From assembly GCA_902624535.1 (NCBI GenBank), contig CACNYF010000003.1, positions 36,280 through 100,279 of the forward strand: a stretch of 64,000 nt of DNA, given 5' to 3'. The DNA is from an uncultured Pelagibacteraceae bacterium. Its GTDB lineage: Bacteria; Pseudomonadota; Alphaproteobacteria; Pelagibacterales; Pelagibacteraceae. The translations under genes and the position numbers were made by a program. Positions 56,569-64,000 of this stretch are shown in pieces; within the stretch, counting starts at the first letter, position 1, and the number at the start of each line of letters is the position of its first letter. The notes beneath the pieces were generated by a model that was not told where the DNA came from, searched no databases, and saw only the letters and a program-made list of their open reading frames with translations.

Positions 56569-57278
56569 TGGATAATTTAGCTTTAATTGGAAAAAAAATA
56601 GGAATGTCTAGGGAGTTTTTTAAAACTGGCCAATCAGTTCCAGTTACAGTGTTAAAAATGGAGACTGGAAGGGTAATAAACGTTATTAACAAAGAAAACA
56701 GAGGATATAGTGCAGTTCAAATAGGATATGGGAAAATTAAAAACTCAAAATTAACCAAATCTATGAAAGGTTATTTTGCCAAAAAAAATACTGAGCCAAA
56801 AAAAATACTTAAAGAGTTTAGGTTGGAAAGTACTGAAAATTTTAAAGAAGGAAATGAAATTGGATTAGAAATATTTGAGAATGTTAAATTTGTTGACGTA
56901 AAATCTAAGACAATTGGTAAAGGATTTGCAGGCGCAATGAAAAGGCATAATTTTGGCGGATTAAGAGCTACCCATGGTGTTTCAATTTCTCATAGATCTC
57001 ATGGATCAACAGGACAAAGGCAAGACCCAGGTAAAGTTTTTAAAGGAAAAAAAATGGCTGGTCATATGGGAGATAAAATTAGAACTATACAAAACATCGA
57101 AGTTATAAAAACTGACAAAGAAAACAATTTACTATATTTAAAAGGTTCTATTCCTGGATCAAAAAATACAGAAGTTTTGATAAGAAAATCAGTCAAAGAT
57201 ATTAAACGAATGTCAATTGAAGAAAAAATTGAGGAAATTGAAAAACAAAAAAAATCTGCAGATAAAAAGAAAAAATAA
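56565..57278 (+). CDS. rplC: 50S ribosomal protein L3
   Basis: 237 residues. [12 protein letters not shown] at the start and [49 protein letters not shown] later are L3 blocks. A lysine-rich C-terminal tail (about 25 residues) extends it. Start is ATG at 56565 or 56568. Confidence 0.98.
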   Translation: MMDNLALIGKKIGMSREFFKTGQSVPVTVLKMETGRVINVINKENRGYSAVQIGYGKIKNSKLTKSMKGYFAKKNTEPKKILKEFRLESTENFKEGNEIGLEIFENVKFVDVKSKTIGKGFAGAMKRHNFGGLRATHGVSISHRSHGSTGQRQDPGKVFKGKKMAGHMGDKIRTIQNIEVIKTDKENNLLYLKGSIPGSKNTEVLIRKSVKDIKRMSIEEKIEEIEKQKKSADKKKK

Positions 57279-57902
57279 ATGAAAATAGATAAATTAAGTA
57301 TTGATGGAAAAAAACAAAGCATAGAGGTGCTGGATAAAATTTTTAGTGCTAAAGTTAACAGTCATTTAGTGAGTGGTGTAATCTATAAATTAAATGCTAA
57401 TTTTAAAGGTAGAAAAGCAAAAACAAAGCAAAGAAATGAAATAATTGGTTCAACTTCTAAAATTTATTCACAAAAAGGAACTGGTAATGCGAGACACTCA
57501 AGTAAAAAGGCCCCTATATTTGTAGGTGGAGGAATAGCTCATGGGCCCAAAGGTCAGGATAAATATAAAACTAGAAAGTTGAATAAGAGTGAAAAAAAAA
57601 TGAGTATAGCTTCACTTATTACTGAAAAGAATAGATCAAATAACGTAATTATTTTTGATGATTTTGGAAAAAAAATTGAAAAAACTAAAGAAATGTTTGA
57701 GCTTCTAAATAAGTTTGATGCAAACAACTCATTATTAATTGTGGATACAAAATCAAAAGAAAATATCTTAAGGTCGACTAAAAATATTCCTAATGTAAAA
57801 TTAACTGATGCAAATCATTTCAGTGCATTTGATTTAGTTAAATATAAAAAAATTATTTTTACTGAGAGCTCAGTTAAAGAATTAGAAAAGAGATATCAAT
57901 AA
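57279..57902 (+). CDS. rplD: 50S ribosomal protein L4
   Basis: 207 residues. The loop KAKTKQRNEIIGSTSKIYSQKGTGNARHSSKKAPIFVGGGIAHGP is the L4 tunnel extension. It shares one base with rplW. Confidence 0.98.
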   Translation: MKIDKLSIDGKKQSIEVLDKIFSAKVNSHLVSGVIYKLNANFKGRKAKTKQRNEIIGSTSKIYSQKGTGNARHSSKKAPIFVGGGIAHGPKGQDKYKTRKLNKSEKKMSIASLITEKNRSNNVIIFDDFGKKIEKTKEMFELLNKFDANNSLLIVDTKSKENILRSTKNIPNVKLTDANHFSAFDLVKYKKIIFTESSVKELEKRYQ

Positions 57903-58195
57903 TGGATAAATTAAGCTTGTACGATAAAATCTTGTTTCCTGTTGTAACTGAAAAATCAACAAATTTGTCCGAACAAAATAAAATTGTTTTTAAGGTACCT
58001 CAAAGTGCTAATAAAAAAACCTTAAAAGGATCAATTGAAAAAATCTTTAAAGTCAACGTAACAAAAATTAATATTATTAATAAAAAAACATTAATTAAAT
58101 CTACTAGAGGAAAAAAAGTTAAAAAGAAGGGTTTTAAAAAAGCAATTATTACCCTTAAAAAAGGTCAAAATATTGACTTAACAACAGGTATTTAA
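57902..58195 (+). CDS. rplW: 50S ribosomal protein L23
   Basis: 97 residues. ILFPVVTEKSTNLSEQNKIVFKV and the KVNVTKINII segment fit L23, at the exit of the ribosome tunnel. rplB follows after 3 nt. Confidence 0.98.
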   Translation: MDKLSLYDKILFPVVTEKSTNLSEQNKIVFKVPQSANKKTLKGSIEKIFKVNVTKINIINKKTLIKSTRGKKVKKKGFKKAIITLKKGQNIDLTTGI

Positions 58196-58198
58196 ATT

Positions 58199-59032
58199 AT
58201 GGCTTTAAAAACATTTAAACCTTACACGAAATCTACCAGAGGAACTATTTTAACAAGTAGAGAGGGACTTTGGAAAGGCAAACCTTATAAGCCATTAACA
58301 AGTGCGAATTATTCCTCAAAAGGAAGAAATAATTATGGTCGAATAACTTCTCGGAATCATGGGGGTGGTCACAAACATAAATATAGAAAAATTGATTTTT
58401 ATAGAAAAAAAAATGACATGAAAGCAGTTGTAGAAAGAATTGAATATGATCCAAACAGATCTTGCCATATAATGTTAGTTAAATTTGAAGACAATCAAAA
58501 ATTTTATTACCTTGCTCCACAAAAAATAAAAGTTGGTGATCAAATTCAAAATGGTTCATCTTCAGAGATTAAAATAGGAAATTGTTTACCATTACAGGAT
58601 ATTCCAGTGGGTATTGATATACATAATGTTGAAATACAGCCTGGAGCTGGTGGAAAAATAGCAAGAGCAGCTGGATCGTCTGTTACTATTTCAGGTATAG
58701 ATGGAAATTATTCAATAATAAAAATGACTTCAGGTGAAGTTAGAAAAATAGATTCAAGAGCAATGGCTACAATTGGAGTGCTATCTAATCCTGATCAAAA
58801 AAACATTAAAATTGGTAAAGCTGGTCGATCTAGATGGTTGGGAAGAAGACCTCATACAAGAGGTGTTGTTAAAAATCCAGTAGATCATCCTCATGGTGGA
58901 GGCGAGGGAAAATCTGCAGGTGGTAGACATCCTGTTTCTCCTACAGGACAATCAGCAAAAGGATTAAAAACAAGAGATAATAAGAGAACTGATAAATTTA
59001 TAATAAGAAGAAGAAAGAAGAAGAGAACTTAA
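58199..59032 (+). CDS. rplB: 50S ribosomal protein L2
   Basis: 277 residues. RNHGGGHKHKYRKIDFYR, GAKIARAAGSS-type block and VMNPVDHPHGGGEG (here VVKNPVDHPHGGGEG) with the conserved His are present. It supports peptidyl-transferase structure. Confidence 0.99.
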   Translation: MALKTFKPYTKSTRGTILTSREGLWKGKPYKPLTSANYSSKGRNNYGRITSRNHGGGHKHKYRKIDFYRKKNDMKAVVERIEYDPNRSCHIMLVKFEDNQKFYYLAPQKIKVGDQIQNGSSSEIKIGNCLPLQDIPVGIDIHNVEIQPGAGGKIARAAGSSVTISGIDGNYSIIKMTSGEVRKIDSRAMATIGVLSNPDQKNIKIGKAGRSRWLGRRPHTRGVVKNPVDHPHGGGEGKSAGGRHPVSPTGQSAKGLKTRDNKRTDKFIIRRRKKKRT

Positions 59033-59035
59033 TTT

Positions 59036-59344
59036 ATGGCAAGATCTGTTTGGAAAGGACCGTTTGTTGAGGAAAGTTTAATCAAAAAAGTTGAAAAGAT
59101 TAAAAATGATCCTAATAAAAAACCAATTAAAACTTGGTCTAGAAAATCAACAATAATACCTGACTTTGTAGGATTTAGTTTTTTAATTTATAACGGTAAA
59201 AAATTTATACCCATCACTGTTTCTGAAGATATGGTGGGACACAAATTTGGAGAATTTGCTCCAACAAGACAGTTTTTTGGTCATACTCCAGCTGATAAAA
59301 AAGCTAAAGTTGAGGGTGGAGCAAAAGGAGCTGATAAGAAATAA
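59036..59344 (+). CDS. rpsS: 30S ribosomal protein S19
   Basis: 102 residues. [35 protein letters not shown] and [16 protein letters not shown] identify S19. A short lysine/alanine-rich tail ends it. Confidence 0.99.
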   Translation: MARSVWKGPFVEESLIKKVEKIKNDPNKKPIKTWSRKSTIIPDFVGFSFLIYNGKKFIPITVSEDMVGHKFGEFAPTRQFFGHTPADKKAKVEGGAKGADKK

Positions 59345-59346
59345 AT

Positions 59347-59742
59347 ATGATTAAAAATAAAGATATAGATTTAAAGCAAGTTAGATCAATAAATAAAAAT
59401 GTAAGATCTAGTGTAAGAAAATTAAAACCTATACTTAAATCAATAGTTGGTAAAAAAGTAGAAATTGCAATTAGAGATTTATCTTTCTCAGAAAAAAGAA
59501 TTTCTAAAGATGTTAAAAAAACAATTTCATCAGCAGTCGCTAATGCAGAAAATAATTTTCAATATGATATTGACAATTTAATAGTTAAAGAAGCTTTCTG
59601 TGGAAAACAGGTAATAATGAAAAGATTTAGAGCTAGAGCCAAAGGTAGAGCTGCAGAAATTATGAAACCGTACTCAAACGTAACAATAGTTTTGAGTGAA
59701 CAAATGAAACAAAAAGAGAAGGAACATGGGACAAAAGGTTAA
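59347..59742 (+). CDS. rplV: 50S ribosomal protein L22
   Basis: 131 residues. [11 protein letters not shown] and the [24 protein letters not shown] end are L22 hallmarks. Its 3' end overlaps rpsC by 17 nt, a larger overlap than elsewhere in the operon. Confidence 0.97.
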   Translation: MIKNKDIDLKQVRSINKNVRSSVRKLKPILKSIVGKKVEIAIRDLSFSEKRISKDVKKTISSAVANAENNFQYDIDNLIVKEAFCGKQVIMKRFRARAKGRAAEIMKPYSNVTIVLSEQMKQKEKEHGTKG

Positions 59743-60385
59743 TCCAGTAGGTTTAAGATTAGGTATCAACAGAGGATGGGATTCAGTTTGGTATGCAAAA
59801 AAACAAGATTTTGGTAACTACTTAATTGAAGATTTTAAGATCAGAGAGTTCATTAAAAAAAATGTTATAAATTCAGGTGTTTCAAAAGTAATGATAGAAA
59901 GATCAGCAAAAAAATGTTTTGTAACAATTTATACTTCTAGACCTGGATTTGTAATTGGAAAAAAGGGGAGTGATATAGAAAAAATTAAAGGAAAATTATC
60001 AAGATTGAGCGCAAATGAAATAGTGCTAAATATTAAGGAAGTTAAAAAACCTGAGACAAATTCATTTTTAGTTGCCGAAAACATCGCTCAACAGTTAGTT
60101 AAACGTGTTTCTTACAGGAGAGCAATGAAGAGAGCAATGCAATCTGCATTAAGATTAGGAGCCAAAGGAATTAAAGTGTCTTGTAGCGGAAGACTTGGCG
60201 GAAACGAAATTGCAAGAACAGAATGGTTAAGAGATGGAAGTATTCCATCTCATACTTTAAGAGCAGATATCGATTACGCTGAAGCAGAGGCTTTGACCAC
60301 TTATGGAATAATTGGAATTAAAGTTTGGATATATAAAGGAGAAATTTTTACAAAAGAATTTAGCCAAGAAAGGAACAAAACATAA
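59726..60385 (+). CDS. rpsC: 30S ribosomal protein S3
   Basis: 219 residues. [22 protein letters not shown] at the start, the KH-domain GXXG as IGKKGSD, and [12 protein letters not shown] and [14 protein letters not shown] are S3 signatures. It lies at the mRNA entry site. Confidence 0.99.
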   Translation: MGQKVNPVGLRLGINRGWDSVWYAKKQDFGNYLIEDFKIREFIKKNVINSGVSKVMIERSAKKCFVTIYTSRPGFVIGKKGSDIEKIKGKLSRLSANEIVLNIKEVKKPETNSFLVAENIAQQLVKRVSYRRAMKRAMQSALRLGAKGIKVSCSGRLGGNEIARTEWLRDGSIPSHTLRADIDYAEAEALTTYGIIGIKVWIYKGEIFTKEFSQERNKT

Positions 60386-60387
60386 TA

Positions 60388-60795
60388 ATGTTACAACCAA
60401 CTAGAACAAAGTTTAGAAAAGCACATAAAGGAAGAATTCACGGCAATGCCTCAAGATGTAATGCAATGAATTATGGTTCTTTTGGACTGAAAGCAATCCA
60501 GCCAGAAAGAATTATATCCAGACAGATAGAAGCAGCTAGGGTAGCATTAACAAGACACATGAAAAGACAAGGTAGAGTTTGGACAAGAATGTTTCCTAAT
60601 ATACCTGTATCAAAAAAACCTACTGAGGTAAGAATGGGTAAAGGAAAAGGCTCACCTGAATTTTGGGCATGCAGAGTTAAACCAGGAAGAATTTTGTTTG
60701 AGGTCGACGGTGTAACAGAAGAAATTGCTAGAGAAGCATTATACAAAGCATCAGCAAAACTTCCAATTAAATGTAAATTTATTAAGAGAATCTAA
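60388..60795 (+). CDS. rplP: 50S ribosomal protein L16
   Basis: 135 residues. [19 protein letters not shown] and [27 protein letters not shown] are L16 blocks. rpmC begins at the next base. Confidence 0.99.
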   Translation: MLQPTRTKFRKAHKGRIHGNASRCNAMNYGSFGLKAIQPERIISRQIEAARVALTRHMKRQGRVWTRMFPNIPVSKKPTEVRMGKGKGSPEFWACRVKPGRILFEVDGVTEEIAREALYKASAKLPIKCKFIKRI

Positions 60796-60984
60796 ATGAA
60801 AAAAAGTGAGATAAAGAAAATGACTAAAGAACAAGCTTTGAAAGATATTGAAAAATTAAAAAAAGATCTTTTTAACTTCAGATTTCAAAAAATTAATGGT
60901 CAAATAAAAAGTCCATCAAAAATAAGTGAAACAAAGAAGAATATTGCGAGATTAAAAACATTAGTAGTGAGAAAAGATGCCTAA
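60796..60984 (+). CDS. rpmC: 50S ribosomal protein L29
   Basis: 62 residues, two-helix L29 with DLFNFRFQKINGQIKSPSKISETKKNIARLKT. It overlaps rpsQ by 8 nt. Confidence 0.96.
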   Translation: MKKSEIKKMTKEQALKDIEKLKKDLFNFRFQKINGQIKSPSKISETKKNIARLKTLVVRKDA

Positions 60985-61213
60985 AAAATTATTAAATGGA
61001 ATAGTTGTAAGTGATAAACCAAACAAAACTATAACGGTTTTAGTTGAGAGAAAATACCAACATCCAGTATTAAAAAAAGTAATTAAAGCTAGAAAGAAAT
61101 ACAGTGTTCACGACGAAAATAATAAATATAAAAACGGTGATAAAGTATTGATACAAGAGTGCAAACCTTACTCAAAGTCAAAAAAATTTGAAGTGATAGG
61201 AGTTTCCAAATGA
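60977..61213 (+). CDS. rpsQ: 30S ribosomal protein S17
   Basis: 78 residues. [31 protein letters not shown] is the S17 OB-fold signature, and it ends [15 protein letters not shown]. It overlaps rplN by 4 nt. Confidence 0.98.
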   Translation: MPKKLLNGIVVSDKPNKTITVLVERKYQHPVLKKVIKARKKYSVHDENNKYKNGDKVLIQECKPYSKSKKFEVIGVSK

Positions 61214-61578
61214 TACAAGTTCAGACAGAATTATTTGTAGCTGATAATACTGGTGCAAAAAAAATTGAATGCATAAAGGTACTAGGTGGATCTAAAAGAA
61301 GATACGCAAGTATTGGTGATACAATTGTTGTAGCAGTTAAAGAAGCAATTCCCAAAGGAAAGGTTAAAAAGGGTGCGGTTCATAAAGCTGTTGTAGTTAG
61401 AGTAAAAAAAGGAATTCATAGAAATGATGGCTCTAAAGTAAGATTTGATAACAATGCAGCTGTTCTGACAGATGATAAAGGTGAACCTATAGGCACTAGG
61501 ATTTTTGGGCCTGTTACTAGAGAGTTAAGAAATAGAGGGCAAATGAAAATAATTTCCTTGGCACCAGAGGTATTATAA
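61210..61578 (+). CDS. rplN: 50S ribosomal protein L14
   Basis: 122 residues. [27 protein letters not shown] and the [11 protein letters not shown] end identify L14. It overlaps rplX by one base. Confidence 0.99.
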   Translation: MIQVQTELFVADNTGAKKIECIKVLGGSKRRYASIGDTIVVAVKEAIPKGKVKKGAVHKAVVVRVKKGIHRNDGSKVRFDNNAAVLTDDKGEPIGTRIFGPVTRELRNRGQMKIISLAPEVL

Positions 61579-61817
61579 TGATTAAAAAAGGTATTAAAGT
61601 AAAAATATTGACCGGTAAAGATAAAAACAAAGATGGCGACGTCATTGAAATTGATAGAAAAAATAATAGGGCAAAAGTTAAAGGTGTTAATATGGTAAAG
61701 AAACATGTGAAAACTACAAAAGAAAAGAAAGGTGGAATAGTTTCAAAAGAAAACTTTATACATCTCTCGAATTTAGCAATCTTTGATGCCAAAAATAAAA
61801 GTGAGGCTAAAAAATAA
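61578..61817 (+). CDS. rplX: 50S ribosomal protein L24
   Basis: 79 residues, shorter than the usual ~100. The KOW motif [39 protein letters not shown] is complete; the C-terminal part is trimmed. It overlaps rplE by one base. Confidence 0.96.
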   Translation: MIKKGIKVKILTGKDKNKDGDVIEIDRKNNRAKVKGVNMVKKHVKTTKEKKGGIVSKENFIHLSNLAIFDAKNKSEAKK

Positions 61818-62371
61818 TGATACCTAGATTAAAACAGACTATATCCAGAGAAATTGAACCAACATTAAAAGAGAAATTTGGCTATAAAAATTTATACATG
61901 GGTCCAAGAATACAAAAAATAGTTTTAAATATGGGTTTAGGTCTTGATGGAAATGATCAGAAAATTTTAAAATCGTGCTTAGAAGATTTGGCGAACATTA
62001 CTGGTCAAATGCCAGTAATAACTAAATTCAAAAAATCTGTAGCAAATTTTAAAACAAGAAAAAATACTAGTGCTGGCTTAAAGGTAACTTTGAGAAAAAA
62101 CAAGATGTATGAATTTATTGATAGATTGACAAATATAGCTTTACCAAGAATAAAAGATTTTAGAGGATTAAATCCAAATGGTTTTGATAAATATGGAAAT
62201 TATACTTTTGGTGTTAAAGAACATATTATATTCCCTGAAGTAAATTTTGATAAAGTTGATAAAATTAGAGGTTTAGATATTACAATTGTTATTAAATCTC
62301 AAAAAGTAGAACACAGTTTTGAATTATTAAAACATTTAAATTTTCCATTTAGAGAAAAAAGGAGCAATTAA
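61817..62371 (+). CDS. rplE: 50S ribosomal protein L5
   Basis: 184 residues. [58 protein letters not shown] are L5 blocks. It binds 5S rRNA. Confidence 0.99.
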   Translation: MIPRLKQTISREIEPTLKEKFGYKNLYMGPRIQKIVLNMGLGLDGNDQKILKSCLEDLANITGQMPVITKFKKSVANFKTRKNTSAGLKVTLRKNKMYEFIDRLTNIALPRIKDFRGLNPNGFDKYGNYTFGVKEHIIFPEVNFDKVDKIRGLDITIVIKSQKVEHSFELLKHLNFPFREKRSN

Positions 62372-62676
62372 TGGCTAAAATGAGTGCAATTAACAAAAAT
62401 AATAAAAGAATAAAACTATCAGATAAATTTTATAAAAAAAGATTGAAACTAAAAAAAATAATAATGGATAAAAAATTATCCTTAGAAGAAAGATTTAAAG
62501 CACAGCAAAAATTATCAAAGTTACCTAGAAATTCTGCGAAAATTAGAGTTATGAATCGATGTCAGATTACAGGTAGACCACATGGTGTTTACAGAAAATT
62601 AAAAATTTCAAGAATAGCCCTTCGACAACTTGGTTTAGAGGGTAAAATTCCTGGAATGGTAAAATCGAGTTGGTAG
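62371..62676 (+). CDS. rpsN: 30S ribosomal protein S14
   Basis: 101 residues, the long form without the zinc cysteine set. [40 protein letters not shown] is the S14 C-terminal signature. Confidence 0.98.
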   Translation: MAKMSAINKNNKRIKLSDKFYKKRLKLKKIIMDKKLSLEERFKAQQKLSKLPRNSAKIRVMNRCQITGRPHGVYRKLKISRIALRQLGLEGKIPGMVKSSW

Positions 62677-62686
62677 AAAGGAAAAT

Positions 62687-63079
62687 ATGAGTTTAAGTGA
62701 TCCAATAGGAGATATGTTAGCAAGAATTAAGAATGCTCAAGTAAGAAATCATAGTAAAGTTTCTTTACCTTCGTCAAAATTCAAATCTAAAATTGCAGAT
62801 GTATTAAAGGCTGAAGGTTATATTATAGACTATAAAATTAATGATGACAAAAAACCCTCAATTGAAATTAATTTAAAATATAACTCAGGAAATCCAGTTA
62901 TAAATACTATCGAAAGAATTTCCAAACCAGGTAGAAGAATTTTTTCAAGCGCAAGTAGTCTGCCAAAAATAAATAATGGTCTTGGTATTGCTATTGTATC
63001 TACACCACAAGGTGTAATGACAGACGTTGATGCAAGAAAGAAAAAACTTGGTGGTGAAATTATTTGTAAGGTATTTTAA
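62687..63079 (+). CDS. rpsH: 30S ribosomal protein S8
   Basis: 130 residues. DPIGDMLARIKNAQVRNHSKVSLPSSKFK at the start and GLGIAIVSTPQGVMTDVDARKKKLGGEIICKVF at the end identify S8, in E. coli the repressor of the spc operon. Confidence 0.99.
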   Translation: MSLSDPIGDMLARIKNAQVRNHSKVSLPSSKFKSKIADVLKAEGYIIDYKINDDKKPSIEINLKYNSGNPVINTIERISKPGRRIFSSASSLPKINNGLGIAIVSTPQGVMTDVDARKKKLGGEIICKVF

Positions 63080-63618
63080 TGTCTAAAATAGGAAAAATAA
63101 ACATACCAATTCCAGAAAAAGTAAAAGTCTTATTATCTGGCAATACAGTTAATATTGAGGGACCGTTAGGTAAACATGCAATCAAATTAGATTTGGAAAT
63201 GTTTGAACTCAATATTACAGAAGGTAAAGACGTATCAATAAAACCAAAAAAACTTGATGATACATCTAAAAGATTATGGGGTATGAATAGAAGTTTAATT
63301 AATAATGCCATTATTGGAGCAAGCAGTGGATACGAAAAAATACTTGAACTCACAGGAGTTGGTTATAGAGCTGCACTAAAAGGCAATGTTTTAAATATGC
63401 AACTAGGATTTAGTCATGACATTAATTATGATATTCCGCAAGGTATTAAAATTGCTGTTGAAAAACAAACAACGCTAAAAATAAGTGGCTCTAATAAACA
63501 ACAAGTAGGCATGGTTACTTCACAAATCAAAAGTATTAGACCGCCTGAACCTTATAAAGGAAAAGGTATAAAAGAAAAAGGTCAATACATTTTAAGAAAA
63601 GAGGGTAAGAAAAAATAA
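63079..63618 (+). CDS. rplF: 50S ribosomal protein L6
   Basis: 179 residues. [41 protein letters not shown] and [27 protein letters not shown] are L6 blocks. Confidence 0.99.
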   Translation: MSKIGKINIPIPEKVKVLLSGNTVNIEGPLGKHAIKLDLEMFELNITEGKDVSIKPKKLDDTSKRLWGMNRSLINNAIIGASSGYEKILELTGVGYRAALKGNVLNMQLGFSHDINYDIPQGIKIAVEKQTTLKISGSNKQQVGMVTSQIKSIRPPEPYKGKGIKEKGQYILRKEGKKK

Positions 63619-63968
63619 TGAGATTAAGCACAATCGAAAGAAAAAGATTTAGAGTAAGAAAAAAACTTAAAAATGTTTCTAAAAATAGATATAGATTAAG
63701 TGTTTCAAGATCTACAAAAAATATAAGTGCACAAATTATAGATGATGTAAAAAATATTACCTTAGTCTCTGCTTCATCTATAGACAAAGAAATTAAAATA
63801 CAAAAAAAAAACAAATCAGAATTATCAACTATTGTTGCTGAAATTCTGGCGAAAAAAGCAAATGAAAAAAATATTAAAAAAATATACTTTGACAGAGGAA
63901 TTTATAAATATCATGGAAGAGTTAAAATTTTTGCTGAAACATTAAGAAAAAATGGAATGGAATTTTAG
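63618..63968 (+). CDS. rplR: 50S ribosomal protein L18
   Basis: 116 residues. The [18 protein letters not shown] segment and the [26 protein letters not shown] end match L18, which binds 5S rRNA with L5. Confidence 0.98.
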   Translation: MRLSTIERKRFRVRKKLKNVSKNRYRLSVSRSTKNISAQIIDDVKNITLVSASSIDKEIKIQKKNKSELSTIVAEILAKKANEKNIKKIYFDRGIYKYHGRVKIFAETLRKNGMEF

Positions 63969-63971
63969 AAT

Positions 63972-64000
63972 ATGGAAAAAAATACAGAGTTTGTAGAAAA
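63972..64000 (+). CDS. rpsE: 30S ribosomal protein S5, 5' end only
   Basis: An ATG 3 nt after the rplR stop opens MEKNTEFVEK and runs off the window. Identified by position: rpsE normally follows rplR in the spc operon. The visible residues alone are too few to prove it. Confidence 0.7.

Overview
This is one 64-kb stretch of a very AT-rich, tightly packed alphaproteobacterial genome. Protein content and style (overlapping stop/start codons, intergenic gaps of a few bases, AOX next to a methylcitrate operon, PurS/PurQ/PurL split, NrdA without an ATP-cone) suggest a SAR11/Pelagibacterales bacterium. That assignment is inferred from composition and gene order only; no rRNA gene is present.

Layout. 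1-630: the 3' part of a TauE/SafE permease. 717-2171: phosphomannomutase/phosphoglucomutase (-). 2326-6175: a + strand block with class I ribonucleotide reductase (nrdA, nrdB), a nitroreductase and an IsdG-like monooxygenase. 6170-11028: a - strand block with the methylcitrate cycle (prpD, prpB, prpC), an alternative oxidase and a flavodoxin-fold oxidoreductase. 11082-20833: gph (-), then glmU (acetyltransferase half only), glmS, class II DAHP synthase, nadE, cysS, cimA, a TrmJ-like methyltransferase and rpsD. 20834-28041: a - strand operon sfsA-map-purB-purC-purS-purQ-purL-bolA-grxD. 28064-33713: a CinA domain protein, a gamma-glutamylcyclotransferase-like protein, azlCD, a small membrane protein, a SAF-domain dehydrogenase and a TPR glycosyltransferase.

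33.7-39.7 kb is the accessory zone and the most interesting part. It holds small cargo genes (a secreted polysaccharide lyase, an 81-aa acidic protein, a MORN-like membrane protein, and three unknown proteins) between tRNA-associated direct repeats. A 52-bp repeat made of the 3' half of tRNA-Thr brackets a 1.7-kb island. A 106-bp repeat with a 1500-bp period duplicates the 5' half of tRNA-Leu. Near the junctions lie paired or tripled 10-11-bp direct repeats, most of them followed by AGAGAGATAAAA. No integrase is encoded in the window. My reading is a set of integrase-less cassettes or satellites inserted at tRNA genes by tyrosine recombinases acting in trans, with the short repeats as arm-type binding sites.

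37.2-64 kb is conserved core: nadK, tRNA-Thr, rlmB, tRNA-Tyr, tRNA-Gly, tuf, tRNA-Trp, secE, nusG, rplKAJL, rpoBC, rpsL, rpsG, fusA, then the S10/spc ribosomal protein operon from rpsJ into the start of rpsE. The tuf gene sits upstream of secE rather than between fusA and rpsJ.
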